DNA of 64,000 nt from Aminobacterium sp. MB27-C1 (GCF_030908405.1 NZ_CP133089.1:682001-746000), one strand, 5' to 3'; shown: positions 25,001 to 32,678, counted from the first letter of the stretch. Program-made: numbers and translations. Notes: generated by a model not told the origin, from the sequence alone.

Positions 25001-25284
25001 CCTTTATTGTGAGCCTTAACCTGGCTCTCGGACTCTCGAAGATGGCGAGTCAGAATGTGAGAGTCGATTCGCTCTTTTTGGACGAAGGGTTTGGAACGCT
25101 AGATGAAGACGCCTTGGAAACCGCTCTCGAAACCTTAGCTGGCTTACAGCAGGAGGAGAAACTCATTGGTGTGATTTCGCACGTATCCGCGCTGCGAGAG
25201 AGGATCAGCACGCAGATTGAGGTGGAGCCGGTGTCGGGTGGGAAGAGCAGACTGACGGGCCCGGGGTGTTGTGAGGGCGCGTAG
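22027..25284 (+). CDS. sbcC: Nuclease SbcCD subunit C (Rad50-like ATPase)
   Basis: This 1085-residue SMC-like ATPase has an N-terminal Walker A (GPTGAGKSTILDAICLALYG, about 38-57), Q-loop region LLAQGSFDTFLKA, long coiled coils either side of a zinc hook (CPLCGATVHPYA, Cys541 and Cys544), the ABC signature LSGGETF and Walker B LFLDEGFGTLDED at the C-terminus. It dimerises with SbcD to form the ATP-dependent nuclease that opens DNA hairpins. Spacing to sbcD is 11 bases with GGGAGG inside. No terminator is obvious in the 43 bases before the next, convergent gene. Confidence 0.95.
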   Translation: MKILELRFKNLNSLYGEWRIDFTDPAYMTNGLFAITGPTGAGKSTILDAICLALYGATPRLGRITKSGNEIMSRQTAECFAEVVFESQAGRFRCFWEQHRAHGKTDGNLVDAHHEISEVKDDGPGKVIESKKSLVPGVIVDKIGMDFDRFTRSILLAQGSFDTFLKANPEQKSEILEQITGTEIYSEISRRVQKRHSREKDALGLLEAEASGIELLTPERECEIGHEIAEKREEEAALADQREKMERALSWLKDIEALHEEIASLSEESAKLTSEIEEFKPERERLDHAQKAAELDGEYARLAEVRKVQSDDRASLEKLEGELPGLEGSFKECEESLKKAEQQTEKAKDELNQEVPLIKNVRLLDQNLALKGEDVESCAKKCTGDAEAIEAKEKERSVTQEEHNRADEKLKAVQEYLEANCEDKGLVSGFTGIEQQLAHLGSEQKAIIQQETKAQQAQAQLADCCERLRECGRKNDVFKKQVEEAVKAHEEAQKELETLLAGRLLREYRAEKDALLREGDLLSKIAKLEDYRAQLEDGKPCPLCGATVHPYAEGNVPLPDGTQKKIDELTGFIEAAEALGEDVKEREAAEREAVSKLKELESDARLVTQEKERAEKDLSDLNETLQKMRDDYDRLKVTVSEKLHPLGVDLTSETDVSSLREALHERLEAWQIHVDEKEKIERERFQLEKTLGKLDGEIETQKKDLAEKKQALQSAQDGYTSAKTERQKLYGDKDPDKEEERMNQQIAKADEVEREARNQLNLAQQKLTATKASIESLSKKIGERASLLDELESAFHISLHAGGFGDEARFLQARLTSSERMALANRAKSLDNRQTELKAKEEDRKERLAAEIAKKVTDEGREELEPQFRECEENLKLLRDVIAGLKQQLVSNSQNKERMKEKQGAIEEQKKECNRWAKLHSLIGSADGKKYRNFAQGQTFKLMVSHANRQLAKMTDRYLLIQNEEQPLELDVIDNYQAGEVRSTKNLSGGETFIVSLNLALGLSKMASQNVRVDSLFLDEGFGTLDEDALETALETLAGLQQEEKLIGVISHVSALRERISTQIEVEPVSGGKSRLTGPGCCEGA

Positions 25285-25327
25285 TCGTGGGCAGAGCATG
25301 GTTGTCTCTAGAGCATCTATGTAACTT

Positions 25328-26641
25328 TTAATCTTTTTTTAGTTTCACCATTTGCTCGTGGACCTTTTGAATGCGTTCGAGGAGTTTGCTTTTTTGATCT
25401 TCATCTTTGGTTAGTTTGGCTAGTGCAATCAAAGTCTCTTTTAAGTTATTCCAAACGCGATAATCTTTATCATAGATTGAGATTGCTTTTTCATACTTTT
25501 CACACGCGTCATTGAGGAGTTCTATAGCGACGTTTTGATCTTCGTCTTTTTTTGCGAGTTCAGAGAGAGCATTCCCCCAGTTATACCAAGCATTGGAGTT
25601 ATTTTTGTCAATGGAAGTAGCTTGTTCATATTTTTCACATGCATCATTGAGGAGTTTTATAGCGATGTCTTGATCTTCCTGTTTTTCTGCGAGTGCAGAG
25701 AGAACTACCCCCAAATTATTCCGAACACTGGAGTTGTTCGCATTAATAAGGGTAGCTTTTTCATACAAATCAGAGGCTTTTTTCATTCTGAAGGAAAAAT
25801 CATCACCAGTAGAATTTTTACTCCAAAAGTAATAAGCGTTTCCTAAGAAAAAACATATAGAGAAATCGTTAGGATCTAATAGTAATAGGGGGGTAAAGAA
25901 AGAAATGGATTTTTCCCATTCTTTCTCATTATAAAATTTTAATGCATATGCTTTGAGTTTAATGTGAAAAGGGATTCCCTCTTGATTACTAATAACAGTT
26001 TTTATTGCTTCTAGGTCTCCTTCTGTTATTTTGGAGGCTAGTTCCTCATTATCGATGTTTGTTCTATTGGGTAAAATTTTTTCCGTTTTTTGGATTGCTT
26101 CTCGTATATTGTCTATCTCTTCTTTCGTCTTCTTAGAGTCTTTATATAGCGTATCCATATCATTTTTAATTTTTGTCACTTTTTCATAAAGGTGTTCAAT
26201 GTTGCTTAAAATAGTTCTCCCTTTAAAAAGGCCCCACACACCTATAAGAGCAAACGAGGCAGGAAGAAAAGTCATCCACCAATTTATATTATCTCTGGCA
26301 ATATCTAATTTTGTCTTTTCAATGCTAAAAGCTTGTTGCTTTAAAAGTAATTTTTCATCTATTAATTTATTAATTTCATTTTCAATATCAGCTTCTGTGA
26401 AGGGCGCAGCTACCGGGATTTTTTTCTGCAAAAGTTTAATCTTTTCGTTAAAAAGATTTTTATACGTATCAATTTCATCTTGAAGGATGTTTATATTACG
26501 TTCCAAATAGTTGCTAGGCATTGTTTCAGTATTTTGATTTCCAGTTGTTAAGGGGGATGCAAAGGATACCTGAGAGAAAAGAAGAAGAGAGATAATTGAA
26601 GCAAAAAAGTAAATCTTCATTTTTATGTGATTACAAAACAT
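25328..26641 (-). CDS. Secreted or membrane-anchored TPR protein
   Basis: This 437-residue protein starts at ATG 26641, with GGAGGA 6 bases upstream. It has a signal peptide (about 1-28, ending SFA), a coiled-coil stretch (NINILQDEIDTYKNLFNEKIKLLQKK), a transmembrane helix (NWWMTFLPASFALIGVWGLFKG, about 115-136), a second coiled coil and at least five TPR units in the C-terminal half. Two of these are nearly identical (AEKQEDQDIAIKLLNDACEKYEQATSIDKNN / AKKDEDQNVAIELLNDACEKYEKAISI). TPR arrays scaffold protein complexes; the partner is unknown. It is convergent with sbcC. Confidence 0.75.
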   Translation of the reverse strand: MFCNHIKMKIYFFASIISLLLFSQVSFASPLTTGNQNTETMPSNYLERNINILQDEIDTYKNLFNEKIKLLQKKIPVAAPFTEADIENEINKLIDEKLLLKQQAFSIEKTKLDIARDNINWWMTFLPASFALIGVWGLFKGRTILSNIEHLYEKVTKIKNDMDTLYKDSKKTKEEIDNIREAIQKTEKILPNRTNIDNEELASKITEGDLEAIKTVISNQEGIPFHIKLKAYALKFYNEKEWEKSISFFTPLLLLDPNDFSICFFLGNAYYFWSKNSTGDDFSFRMKKASDLYEKATLINANNSSVRNNLGVVLSALAEKQEDQDIAIKLLNDACEKYEQATSIDKNNSNAWYNWGNALSELAKKDEDQNVAIELLNDACEKYEKAISIYDKDYRVWNNLKETLIALAKLTKDEDQKSKLLERIQKVHEQMVKLKKD

Positions 26642-26766
26642 AAAAAATCCTCCAGAATTGGGTAGTTATATTTGAAAATTAAATTCAAAAATCAAACAAA
26701 CTAATAGTAACATTAAATTAAGAAAAATGAAGCAAAAACTAGATTCTTTTTTATTTTCCCCACCCC

Positions 26767-26790
26767 CATCCGATAGCGGTCAAATCCCAG
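26767..26790. repeat. 24-bp direct repeat, copy 1
   Basis: The sequence from 26767 to 26790 (CATCCGATAGCGGTCAAATC then CCAG) recurs exactly at 28813-28836. Copy 1 abuts the left end of the decayed dctP copy. The two copies bracket the pseudogene and the Panacea-type pair, so they may mark ends of a mobile unit or recombination points. Confidence 0.7.
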
Positions 26791-27190
26791 CGGCGGAAAA
26801 ATTAAGATTCGTGTCTATCCCAACTGTCAGCTTGCCGACGGTTGCATGGCCAAGAGTATTAAACTTCTGATAGTTGGCGGCAATTACGAACTTGCAGTGT
26901 TCTCTGGTTCCGTTCTTGGCAATACCAATGCAAAGTCCCTTACGCACTCTGTTCCTTTTATCTTCTCTAGCTATGTTGAGGCAAGTGCAAAGATGGATAG
27001 CATCGGTGGAGAATACTATGCGAATTTAATGAAATAAAAAGGGTTGGTTTACTTAGCTGGAGTCTATAACGGACTTCGTCAGCTTACCAATAACAAGAAA
27101 GAAATTAAGAAGCCGGAAGATCTTAAAGGATTAAAAATCAGAGTTCCGAGCGGAGAAATTTACATGAGCAAAGCGGCCGGAACCGGAGCG
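26791..27190 (+). pseudogene. Fragment of a TRAP-transporter binding-protein gene (dctP)
   Basis: About 390 bases are highly similar to bases 34817-35200 of the intact dctP gene in the same window, starting GGCGGAAAAATTAAGAT and ending GAGCGGAGAAATTTACATGA. Similarity begins abruptly at the 24-bp direct repeat and ends abruptly at 27180-27185. The signal peptide and the C-terminal half are missing. An in-frame TAA replaces GAA at 27035-27037 (NLMK-stop-KGLVYLAG). It is a partial, non-functional duplicate. Confidence 0.88.
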
Positions 27191-27199
27191 AGCGGCTTT

Positions 27200-27298
27200 T
27201 TAGTAGATAACGCAGGCGTTACTGATCTGCTTGAAGTTAAAAGACGAAAGAAAAGGAACAGAAAGGATAGGGTTTGTTTGAACACACGCATAAAGTAA
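27200..27298 (+). pseudogene. Remnant resembling the 3' end of the gene ending at 28592
   Basis: Directly after the dctP fragment the frame reads DNAGVTDLLEVKRRKKRN. The gene at 28098-28592 ends DNLNRAGVTGLPKVKRRKRG. DNA such as GCAGGCGTTAC and AAGTTAAAAGACGAAAG is shared. The fragment is therefore a second, decayed copy of that gene's tail fused to dctP sequence, evidence of repeated rearrangement. Confidence 0.65.
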
Positions 27299-27488
27299 GA
27301 GACGTTATTTGCTATTGTAGCTTATTAAGGCTTGTTACAGCCGCTCTGGTTTGACTTCTCTTGTTGGTTTGTACATAATTAGATACAAAGATACATTTGA
27401 AAATTATATAGTGTATTTTGATACTTTATAAGTAGATTTGTGCCTTGAGTTTATTTGGCTCTTTTTATTGTGAAAGGAGGTTAAAGAA

Positions 27489-28082
27489 GTGATTCCTTAT
27501 AGGGAAGAAAAGCTTAAAAATGCGATTGCCTATTTTTCTTCAGAATTTTATTCTCGAAAAAAATACTTTCCGCGACAGACTTGGATATATAAATTTCTTG
27601 CCCTTCTTGATTTTAGAATGCTGAAGAAAACAGGAGTTCCGTGTATTGGCCTAGAATATAATGCAATGAAATATGGCCCAGTTCCTCCCTTATTATATGA
27701 TGCACGAAATGAACTAAAAACTGATAAATATCGATTTGTTACAACGAGTGATGGCGGAAGCAAAGTTGAGCCCCTTGATGAGCCTGACCTGGATTACTTT
27801 TCTGACAATGAACTTGATGTAATGGATGGGATATTAGACGCATATACTCAAGATGATGTCGACCTTGAAACATTGATAAAGGATGCCCATAAAGAAATAA
27901 AAGCTTGGAAAAAAGCCTGGGCGATTGCAGAAAAGGTTGGACGAGGGAAAATACCTATGGAGTATGAAGATGAATTTGATGACCTATTTCAGAAAGCAGA
28001 GGAGGACCTAACTCCTGAGGAAGAGCGTTTCTTATGTTATAGAGATATAGCGGCTATGGAAGAGGCCGAAGCGACTTTTTAG
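27489..28082 (+). CDS. Panacea-domain (DUF4065/SocA-like) antitoxin candidate
   Basis: This 197-residue protein starts at GTG 27489, 8 bases after AAAGGAGG. Residues 1-165 match the Panacea/DUF4065 fold: IPYREEKLKNAIAYFSSEF, then WIYKFLALLDFRMLKKTG and YNAMKYGPVPPLLYDA, the hallmark region with Tyr-Gly-Pro-Val-Pro. The C-terminus is acidic. Panacea domains neutralise many unrelated toxins by direct binding. The next gene starts 15 bases downstream and is the natural toxin candidate. Confidence 0.82.
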   Translation: MIPYREEKLKNAIAYFSSEFYSRKKYFPRQTWIYKFLALLDFRMLKKTGVPCIGLEYNAMKYGPVPPLLYDARNELKTDKYRFVTTSDGGSKVEPLDEPDLDYFSDNELDVMDGILDAYTQDDVDLETLIKDAHKEIKAWKKAWAIAEKVGRGKIPMEYEDEFDDLFQKAEEDLTPEEERFLCYRDIAAMEEAEATF

Positions 28083-28097
28083 CCAGTATATAAAGTT

Positions 28098-28592
28098 ATG
28101 GTTATTGGAGATGTTTTTGTTTGGGAACAATACCCACACAATTACGAAGGAAAGCAAAAACGACGTTGGTTTATTTATTTAGGGGCATATAGATATACTC
28201 CAGATCCTTTAAATTCTGATTACCCTGTTATGATAATAGCTCCAACAACAACTACACAAACACATTATTACGAAATAGGATCATCTCGATCAACACATCC
28301 TCATGTACGTTTTAAACCAGAAGAAAATTTTGGCTTCTCTGCAGAATGTGTTCTTGATCTTGCTGTAGAAAATAGAGTAGCTGAACATATTCTTATGAAG
28401 GCAGAAAAAGATGGTCAAATAGAAATAAAAGGAAACCTTCCACATACAAAGCTTAGGGAAATCTATACGAAAATATGTGATTCACAGGGTTACTCTCCAA
28501 TAGCGAAAAGGCAAATTCGTGATAACTTGAATAGAGCAGGCGTTACCGGTTTGCCTAAAGTTAAAAGACGAAAGAGGGGCAGATCTCGATAA
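28098..28592 (+). CDS. Candidate toxin paired with the Panacea antitoxin
   Basis: This 164-residue protein begins MVIGDVFVWEQYPHNYEGKQKRRWFIYLGAYR and continues with PVMIIAPTTTTQTHYY, a beta-rich start that resembles the MazF/PemK barrel (GDVF...K-R-x-x-hydrophobic-hydrophobic). The C-terminus is helical and very basic (KVKRRKRGRSR), suitable for nucleic-acid binding. No strong ribosome binding site is seen, so translation is probably coupled to the antitoxin 15 bases upstream. RNA cleavage is a hypothesis based on the fold resemblance. Toxin identity is inferred from pairing. Confidence 0.6.
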   Translation: MVIGDVFVWEQYPHNYEGKQKRRWFIYLGAYRYTPDPLNSDYPVMIIAPTTTTQTHYYEIGSSRSTHPHVRFKPEENFGFSAECVLDLAVENRVAEHILMKAEKDGQIEIKGNLPHTKLREIYTKICDSQGYSPIAKRQIRDNLNRAGVTGLPKVKRRKRGRSR

Positions 28593-28625
28593 GGGATTGT
28601 TCCTTTTTCTCTTTTCAAATTTTGA

Positions 28626-28677
28626 TGATCATATACGAGTCACAAATGAATTTGCTGATAATATATGAGTAACAAAT
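28626..28677. repeat. Imperfect 22-base tandem repeat
   Basis: Copies at 28626-28647 and 28656-28677 (TGATCATATACGAGTCACAA / TGATAATATATGAGTAACAA, both ending AT) differ at three positions and have a 30-base period. They could be protein-binding sites or element ends. Nothing nearby identifies a binder. Confidence 0.55.
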
Positions 28678-28812
28678 TGTAGTTTAGTATCAGTATAAAA
28701 ATGTAGCATATCCACCACCCACCCGCAAAAAACTCACACATGCGCCATGTTTTCCCTGCCTCGTGGTGGTTTCCCACTACGGAAAAATAGAAATATCAAA
28801 TCTGTTTGCTGT

Positions 28813-28836
28813 CATCCGATAGCGGTCAAATCCCAG
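28813..28836. repeat. 24-bp direct repeat, copy 2
   Basis: This is an exact second copy of bases 26767-26790. Flanking sequences differ on both sides, so only the 24 bp are shared. Here it is followed by TGATGACGAG instead of the dctP fragment. Confidence 0.7.
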
Positions 28837-29028
28837 TGATGACGAGATTTAGAGATAAAAGAGAGAAGAGCATGATGAAAATCCCCCCCTCATTTTTCAT
28901 ATTTGAGAATAATTTATCATTGACAAATGGGTAAGAAGCTCTTATATTATCTTATATACCAACTTGGATACTAGTATGAATACCAGCATATATCCTTGTG
29001 TTTCATTAATTTCAAAAAGTGAGGGATT

Positions 29029-29205
29029 ATGTATGGAATGCCGTTCTGGATCATTGAAGAAGCTAAAGGCACTACTATTACAATTGGTTTCTGGCAAGGC
29101 GATGATGCCGATTTTACAAACGTCGATACGATTACATTTCGACGCAGCCTTGCGATTTCTTCTTCGTATGATCCGTGTTCCTCAGTATTTCCCTTTCCTT
29201 CTTAA
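29029..29205 (+). CDS. Possible 58-residue protein
   Basis: A frame from ATG 29029 (GAGGG lies upstream) to TAA 29203 encodes MYGMPFWIIEEAKGTTITIG followed by FWQGDDADFTNVDTITFRR. This reads more like protein than the longer overlapping frame at 28964-29404. No family is recognised. It may be a gene remnant in a rearranged region. Confidence 0.3.
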   Translation: MYGMPFWIIEEAKGTTITIGFWQGDDADFTNVDTITFRRSLAISSSYDPCSSVFPFPS

Positions 29206-29468
29206 TAAATCTCATCAATTCAAACCAACTCATGGCGAGACACACGTACAATGTTATTATTCTTTTAATGGCTTAAGCATGAGAATGGGCGAGTTATGGG
29301 TGTCAGAATTTTCCATCATTTTTAAGAGGAAAGATCTGATGAGAAGGAAATTCGGCAATACGGCATTGTTTGAAGCTGCTTATTCATCCTACTTACGAGC
29401 ATAGATATTCAACTAATCTTTTGCCGTTTGTAAGCAGAATTTTCACTTAACAGCAAAGGAGAAAAAAA

Positions 29469-30089
29469 GTGGAACAACTACCAAATAAATCAGAGATTGC
29501 TTATCAGCAGATTAAAGAAATGATACATAAAGAGATTCTAACGAGAGATCAACCGATTTCAGAAAATCGTTTAGCGTCTGAACTCAATATGAGCAGAACC
29601 CCTATAAGATCAGCGCTTAAGCTTTTGGAAAAAGAAGGTTTTGTCAAAATCGTACCGAAACTGGGTATTTATTTGCAAGAGCTGTCAGATGAAGAGGCGA
29701 ATCAGCTATATGACGTCAGAAGGGCTCTTGAGAGATTTGTTATTGAGCAAATTATTAATGTTATTACTGCCGAAGATATCGAAAAATTGCGAGGAATGAT
29801 TGATTTCCAGCGAGAGGCTTTTGAACAAAATGACCCTGTTGCGTTTATGTCTTCGGACCAGCAGTTCCATAACTATTTTTTCGAAATTTACAATAACCCT
29901 AAGATGAGTGAATTGTTGGGGCAGCTTCGAGATCGTTTTTTCCTCATTGGTCTAAGGGCATGTAAATATGAAAATCGAATGGAGCCCTCAATTCAAGAGC
30001 ACTCCTCCCTTGTTTCAGCGCTGGAAAAAAGAGATTTGAAGGCCGCTCTAGAGCACATTACAAATAATATAAGAAGGCAGTCAAGTTAG
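29469..30089 (+). CDS. GntR/FadR-family transcriptional regulator
   Basis: This 206-residue protein has an N-terminal winged helix (IAYQQIKEMIHKEIL, ISENRLASELNMSRTPIRSALKLLEKEGFVKIVPKLGIYLQ) and an all-helical FCD ligand-binding domain (about 75-200) with the metal-binding Asp and His (SSDQQFHNYFF, QEHSSLVSALEKRD). It should repress or activate the following catabolic genes in response to an organic acid. GTG 29469 lies 7 bases after AAAGGAG. The amidase gene begins 23 bases downstream, so it is the first gene of the operon. Confidence 0.9.
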   Translation: MEQLPNKSEIAYQQIKEMIHKEILTRDQPISENRLASELNMSRTPIRSALKLLEKEGFVKIVPKLGIYLQELSDEEANQLYDVRRALERFVIEQIINVITAEDIEKLRGMIDFQREAFEQNDPVAFMSSDQQFHNYFFEIYNNPKMSELLGQLRDRFFLIGLRACKYENRMEPSIQEHSSLVSALEKRDLKAALEHITNNIRRQSS

Positions 30090-30112
30090 CACAGGCAAAG
30101 GAGGAATCGTGT

Positions 30113-30904
30113 ATGATCCAAAAAATAGCTCTTTTGCAGATGGATATAGCATTTGCAGATCCAGTAGCGAACAGGAACAAAGCCGAAGAGATGATATGCG
30201 AGGCTGTAAAAGGAAACCCTGATGTCATTTGTTTATCGGAAACTTGGAATGTAGGCTTTTTCCCCAAAGAGAACCTGAAAGACTTGGCAGATGTGGATGG
30301 TCAGCCGACAAAAGAGTTGCTAGGTAGGTTAGCGAGTAAATATAAGGTCAATATAGTTGGTGGCTCTGTTGCTAATAGGCGGGGCGACAAAATTTATAAC
30401 ACTGGTTTCGTTTTTGACCGGGAGGGAAAATGTATCGCCGAATATGACAAAATCCACGGCTTTTCTCCTTCTGGGGAACATACGTATTTCGAGGGCGGTT
30501 CCAAACTTTGTACTTTTGAGTTAGATGGCATTAAAGCCGGAATGATTATTTGTTACGACATGAGATTTCTTGAATTGGTCCGCACCTTGGCGCTAGATGG
30601 CATTCAAATTTTATTTATTCCTGCACAATGGCCTCATCCCAGATTGAAACATTGGAAAACACTGGCAATGGCAAGAGCTATTGAAAATCAGATGTTTGTT
30701 GCTGCCATAAATGGAGTTGGCACAGCGAATGATTTGAAATTCTGTGGTAACTCTATGCTGATAGATCCTTGGGGAGAAATACTGGTCAATGCTGGTGAGG
30801 ATGAAAAGATCGTAATGGCAGAGGCAGATTTTTCCATAGTTGAAGATATTCGCGAAAGAATTAACGTCTTTAGAGATAGAAAACCTGAATTCTATAAATT
30901 ATAG
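30113..30904 (+). CDS. Nitrilase-superfamily carbon-nitrogen hydrolase (omega-amidase-like)
   Basis: This 263-residue enzyme belongs to the C-N hydrolase (nitrilase) superfamily. The Glu-Lys-Cys triad is visible: Glu43 (CLSETW), Lys113 (YDKIH) and Cys147 (IICYDMRF). Members hydrolyse amides to acid and ammonia; the length and motif spacing fit the Nit2/omega-amidase or YafV group. AAAGGAGG precedes the ATG at 30113. It lies between the regulator and two DUF2848 genes, so its substrate is probably a carboxylic amide brought in by the TRAP system. Confidence 0.9.
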   Translation: MIQKIALLQMDIAFADPVANRNKAEEMICEAVKGNPDVICLSETWNVGFFPKENLKDLADVDGQPTKELLGRLASKYKVNIVGGSVANRRGDKIYNTGFVFDREGKCIAEYDKIHGFSPSGEHTYFEGGSKLCTFELDGIKAGMIICYDMRFLELVRTLALDGIQILFIPAQWPHPRLKHWKTLAMARAIENQMFVAAINGVGTANDLKFCGNSMLIDPWGEILVNAGEDEKIVMAEADFSIVEDIRERINVFRDRKPEFYKL

Positions 30905-30917
30905 GGAGATCAGACAC

Positions 30918-31595
30918 ATGAAAACGATGAATTTTACATTGGTCACAAAAGAAGGACGTAAAGAACTGCGCGTTGATTTCGACAAGGTGCTGGCGATAGG
31001 GTTTGCGGGGAGAGATCAGGTCAAAGCCATGGAACATATTCACGAACTTGAAAAGCTTGGAGTTAAAGCTCCAGAGAGTATTCCTGTGTTGTATCCGGTA
31101 GCCGATCTCTTGGTAACGGATGAGGATTACATTCAGGTTCTTGGAGACAAATCCAGTGGAGAAGCAGAATTCCTCATCGTTCTGCAGGGAGGAAAAATAT
31201 ACATTGGTTTGGGCAGTGACCACACAGATAGAGATTTAGAGTCGGTGAGCATTGCCAAATCGAAACAAATTTGTGCCAAGCCTTTATCCAATGAAGTATG
31301 GCTATACGATGAAGTGAAAGATCATTGGGATGATTTAAAACTCGTTTCGTGGCAGGTTCACAACAAAAAAGAAGTGAAGTACCAGGAAGGGAAAGTCAGT
31401 GAAATTTTGAGAGTCGAAAAAATAATAGAGGAAGTTAGCAAGACGTACCCCGATATGGACAATATGATTATGTTTTCTGGCACTGTGCCCTTGCTTGATG
31501 GTTTTGTTTATGGCGATTCTTTTAGATGCGAGCTTCAGGATGAAGTATTGCAGAGAAAGATAGCTCATGAATATAAAGTAGAGGTTCTTGGGTAG
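30918..31595 (+). CDS. DUF2848-family protein, copy 1
   Basis: This 225-residue protein matches DUF2848: FAGRDQ near the start, IYIGLGSDHTDRDLESVSIAKSKQICAKPLSNEVWLYDEVKDHWDDLKL in the middle, and MFSGTVPLLDGFVYGDSF near the end. The function is unproven. Members sit beside catabolic and transporter genes, and the fold has been likened to fumarylacetoacetase-type hydrolases (tentative). The ATG at 30918 follows AGGGAGAT, 14 bases after the amidase stop. A diverged paralogue lies 250 bases downstream. Confidence 0.82.
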   Translation: MKTMNFTLVTKEGRKELRVDFDKVLAIGFAGRDQVKAMEHIHELEKLGVKAPESIPVLYPVADLLVTDEDYIQVLGDKSSGEAEFLIVLQGGKIYIGLGSDHTDRDLESVSIAKSKQICAKPLSNEVWLYDEVKDHWDDLKLVSWQVHNKKEVKYQEGKVSEILRVEKIIEEVSKTYPDMDNMIMFSGTVPLLDGFVYGDSFRCELQDEVLQRKIAHEYKVEVLG

Positions 31596-31847
31596 AGCTC
31601 TTATTGTAATATCTGTAACTTTAACATCAGTAACTGAGGATTTTCCGGAAATATCCCCATTAGTTTTTTGAAGGTACTTGAAAGTTTTTGTGAATTTAAA
31701 TGAGCTGTATATGACCTCATGGTTATGGAGGCCATTGATGTTTTTTTACTGTGTCTTTTACTTTAGCTATTTAGATAGTTCTAAAGAAAATTAAGTAATT
31801 ATTTAAAACTTTAGTTAGATATTTTCTATAAACTTGGGGGAATAAAA

Positions 31848-32540
31848 ATGAAAAAGATCTGGTTTGATGTTGAGGACAAAAATGGAAATGTAACACCTAC
31901 GGGGTTTGCTATCCGAAACTGTTGCCTTTTCGGATGGGCTGGACGTAATAAAGATGAGATCAGAAAACATGCAGCAGAATTGGCCGAGCACGGTATAAGA
32001 GGGCCCAAGAGCATGCCTGAACATTTCCTTTGCTCTCCGAATGTTGTAACCCAAGATGATGAAATTACAGTAGTCGGCGATGGAACATGCGGGGAGATCG
32101 AATTTTTCTTCCTTGAGAGAGAGGGCAATATATATGTAGGTGTTACAAGTGAGCATACAGATAGATCTCTTGAAGCTGTAGACATGGTCAAGTCGAAAGC
32201 TATTTGTCAGAAGCCCATGAGTACCACAGTCTGGAAATATGAAGACGTAAAGGATCACTGGGACGATCTTGAGTTGATCGCATGGCAGACGAAGGATGGC
32301 AAAGAAGTTGTCTATCAAAAAGAAAAACTTTCCGCTCTGATCACCCTAGAGACTCTTCGGGAAGAGGCCTTAAAACTTTATTCTAACCTTGAAGATTGCA
32401 TTATTTTCTCTGGCACAATCCCGGCTTTGAATGGATTGGTTTACGGAGAAAAGTTTAGAGGATGTCTGAAAGACGACGTTCTTGGTAGAAGCATTGGTTT
32501 TGAATACAGCGTTAAAATAGTTCCTGCCGACGAAGATTAG
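31848..32540 (+). CDS. DUF2848-family protein, copy 2
   Basis: This 230-residue paralogue of the preceding DUF2848 protein shares YVGVTSEHTDRSLEAVDMVKSKAICQKPM, VWKYEDVKDHWDDLEL and FSGTIPALNGLVYGEKF. Residues in the EHTDR, SK and HWDDL motifs are conserved in both, whereas the N-termini differ (GWAGRNKDE versus GFAGRDQVK). This looks like an old duplication that may form a heteromer or split substrate range. GGGGGA lies upstream of ATG 31848. The 250-base gap before it may hold a separate promoter. Confidence 0.82.
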   Translation: MKKIWFDVEDKNGNVTPTGFAIRNCCLFGWAGRNKDEIRKHAAELAEHGIRGPKSMPEHFLCSPNVVTQDDEITVVGDGTCGEIEFFFLEREGNIYVGVTSEHTDRSLEAVDMVKSKAICQKPMSTTVWKYEDVKDHWDDLELIAWQTKDGKEVVYQKEKLSALITLETLREEALKLYSNLEDCIIFSGTIPALNGLVYGEKFRGCLKDDVLGRSIGFEYSVKIVPADED

Positions 32541-32578
32541 GATGTCGCATAATGCTTGTGGCATGGCGTGAGCTGTTT

Positions 32579-32634
32579 TAGAGCAAGGTTTCTACGCTTG
32601 GTCGTGCCATAAGCAAATAACCTGTCTTGCTCTA
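32579..32634 (+). other. Inverted repeat in the leader of the TRAP genes
   Basis: Arms TAGAGCAAG (32579-32587) and CTTGCTCTA (32626-32634) are perfect 9-bp complements with an inner GCTT...AAGC pair. It lies between the second DUF2848 gene and dctQ. No T tract follows, so it may tune transporter expression or mRNA stability rather than terminate. Confidence 0.45.
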
Positions 32635-32678
32635 GGTAACGGCCTTTCTTATAGGGCTGGAAGGAGTTGAATAGGCAA

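Larger units (their letters stand above)
28593..29468. other. Rearranged intergenic region
   Basis: This stretch has no confident gene. It holds an imperfect 22-base tandem repeat (28626-28647 and 28656-28677, 3 differences), a short hairpin (GGTGGTTTCCCACTAC region near 28765-28780), the second copy of the 24-bp direct repeat and a small possible reading frame. It looks like accumulated debris of mobile elements. Confidence 0.5.

Noticed and set aside
28964-29404. 146-codon frame before the GntR gene
   Set aside because: The encoded protein has no ribosome binding site or recognisable composition, and a shorter frame in another phase reads better.
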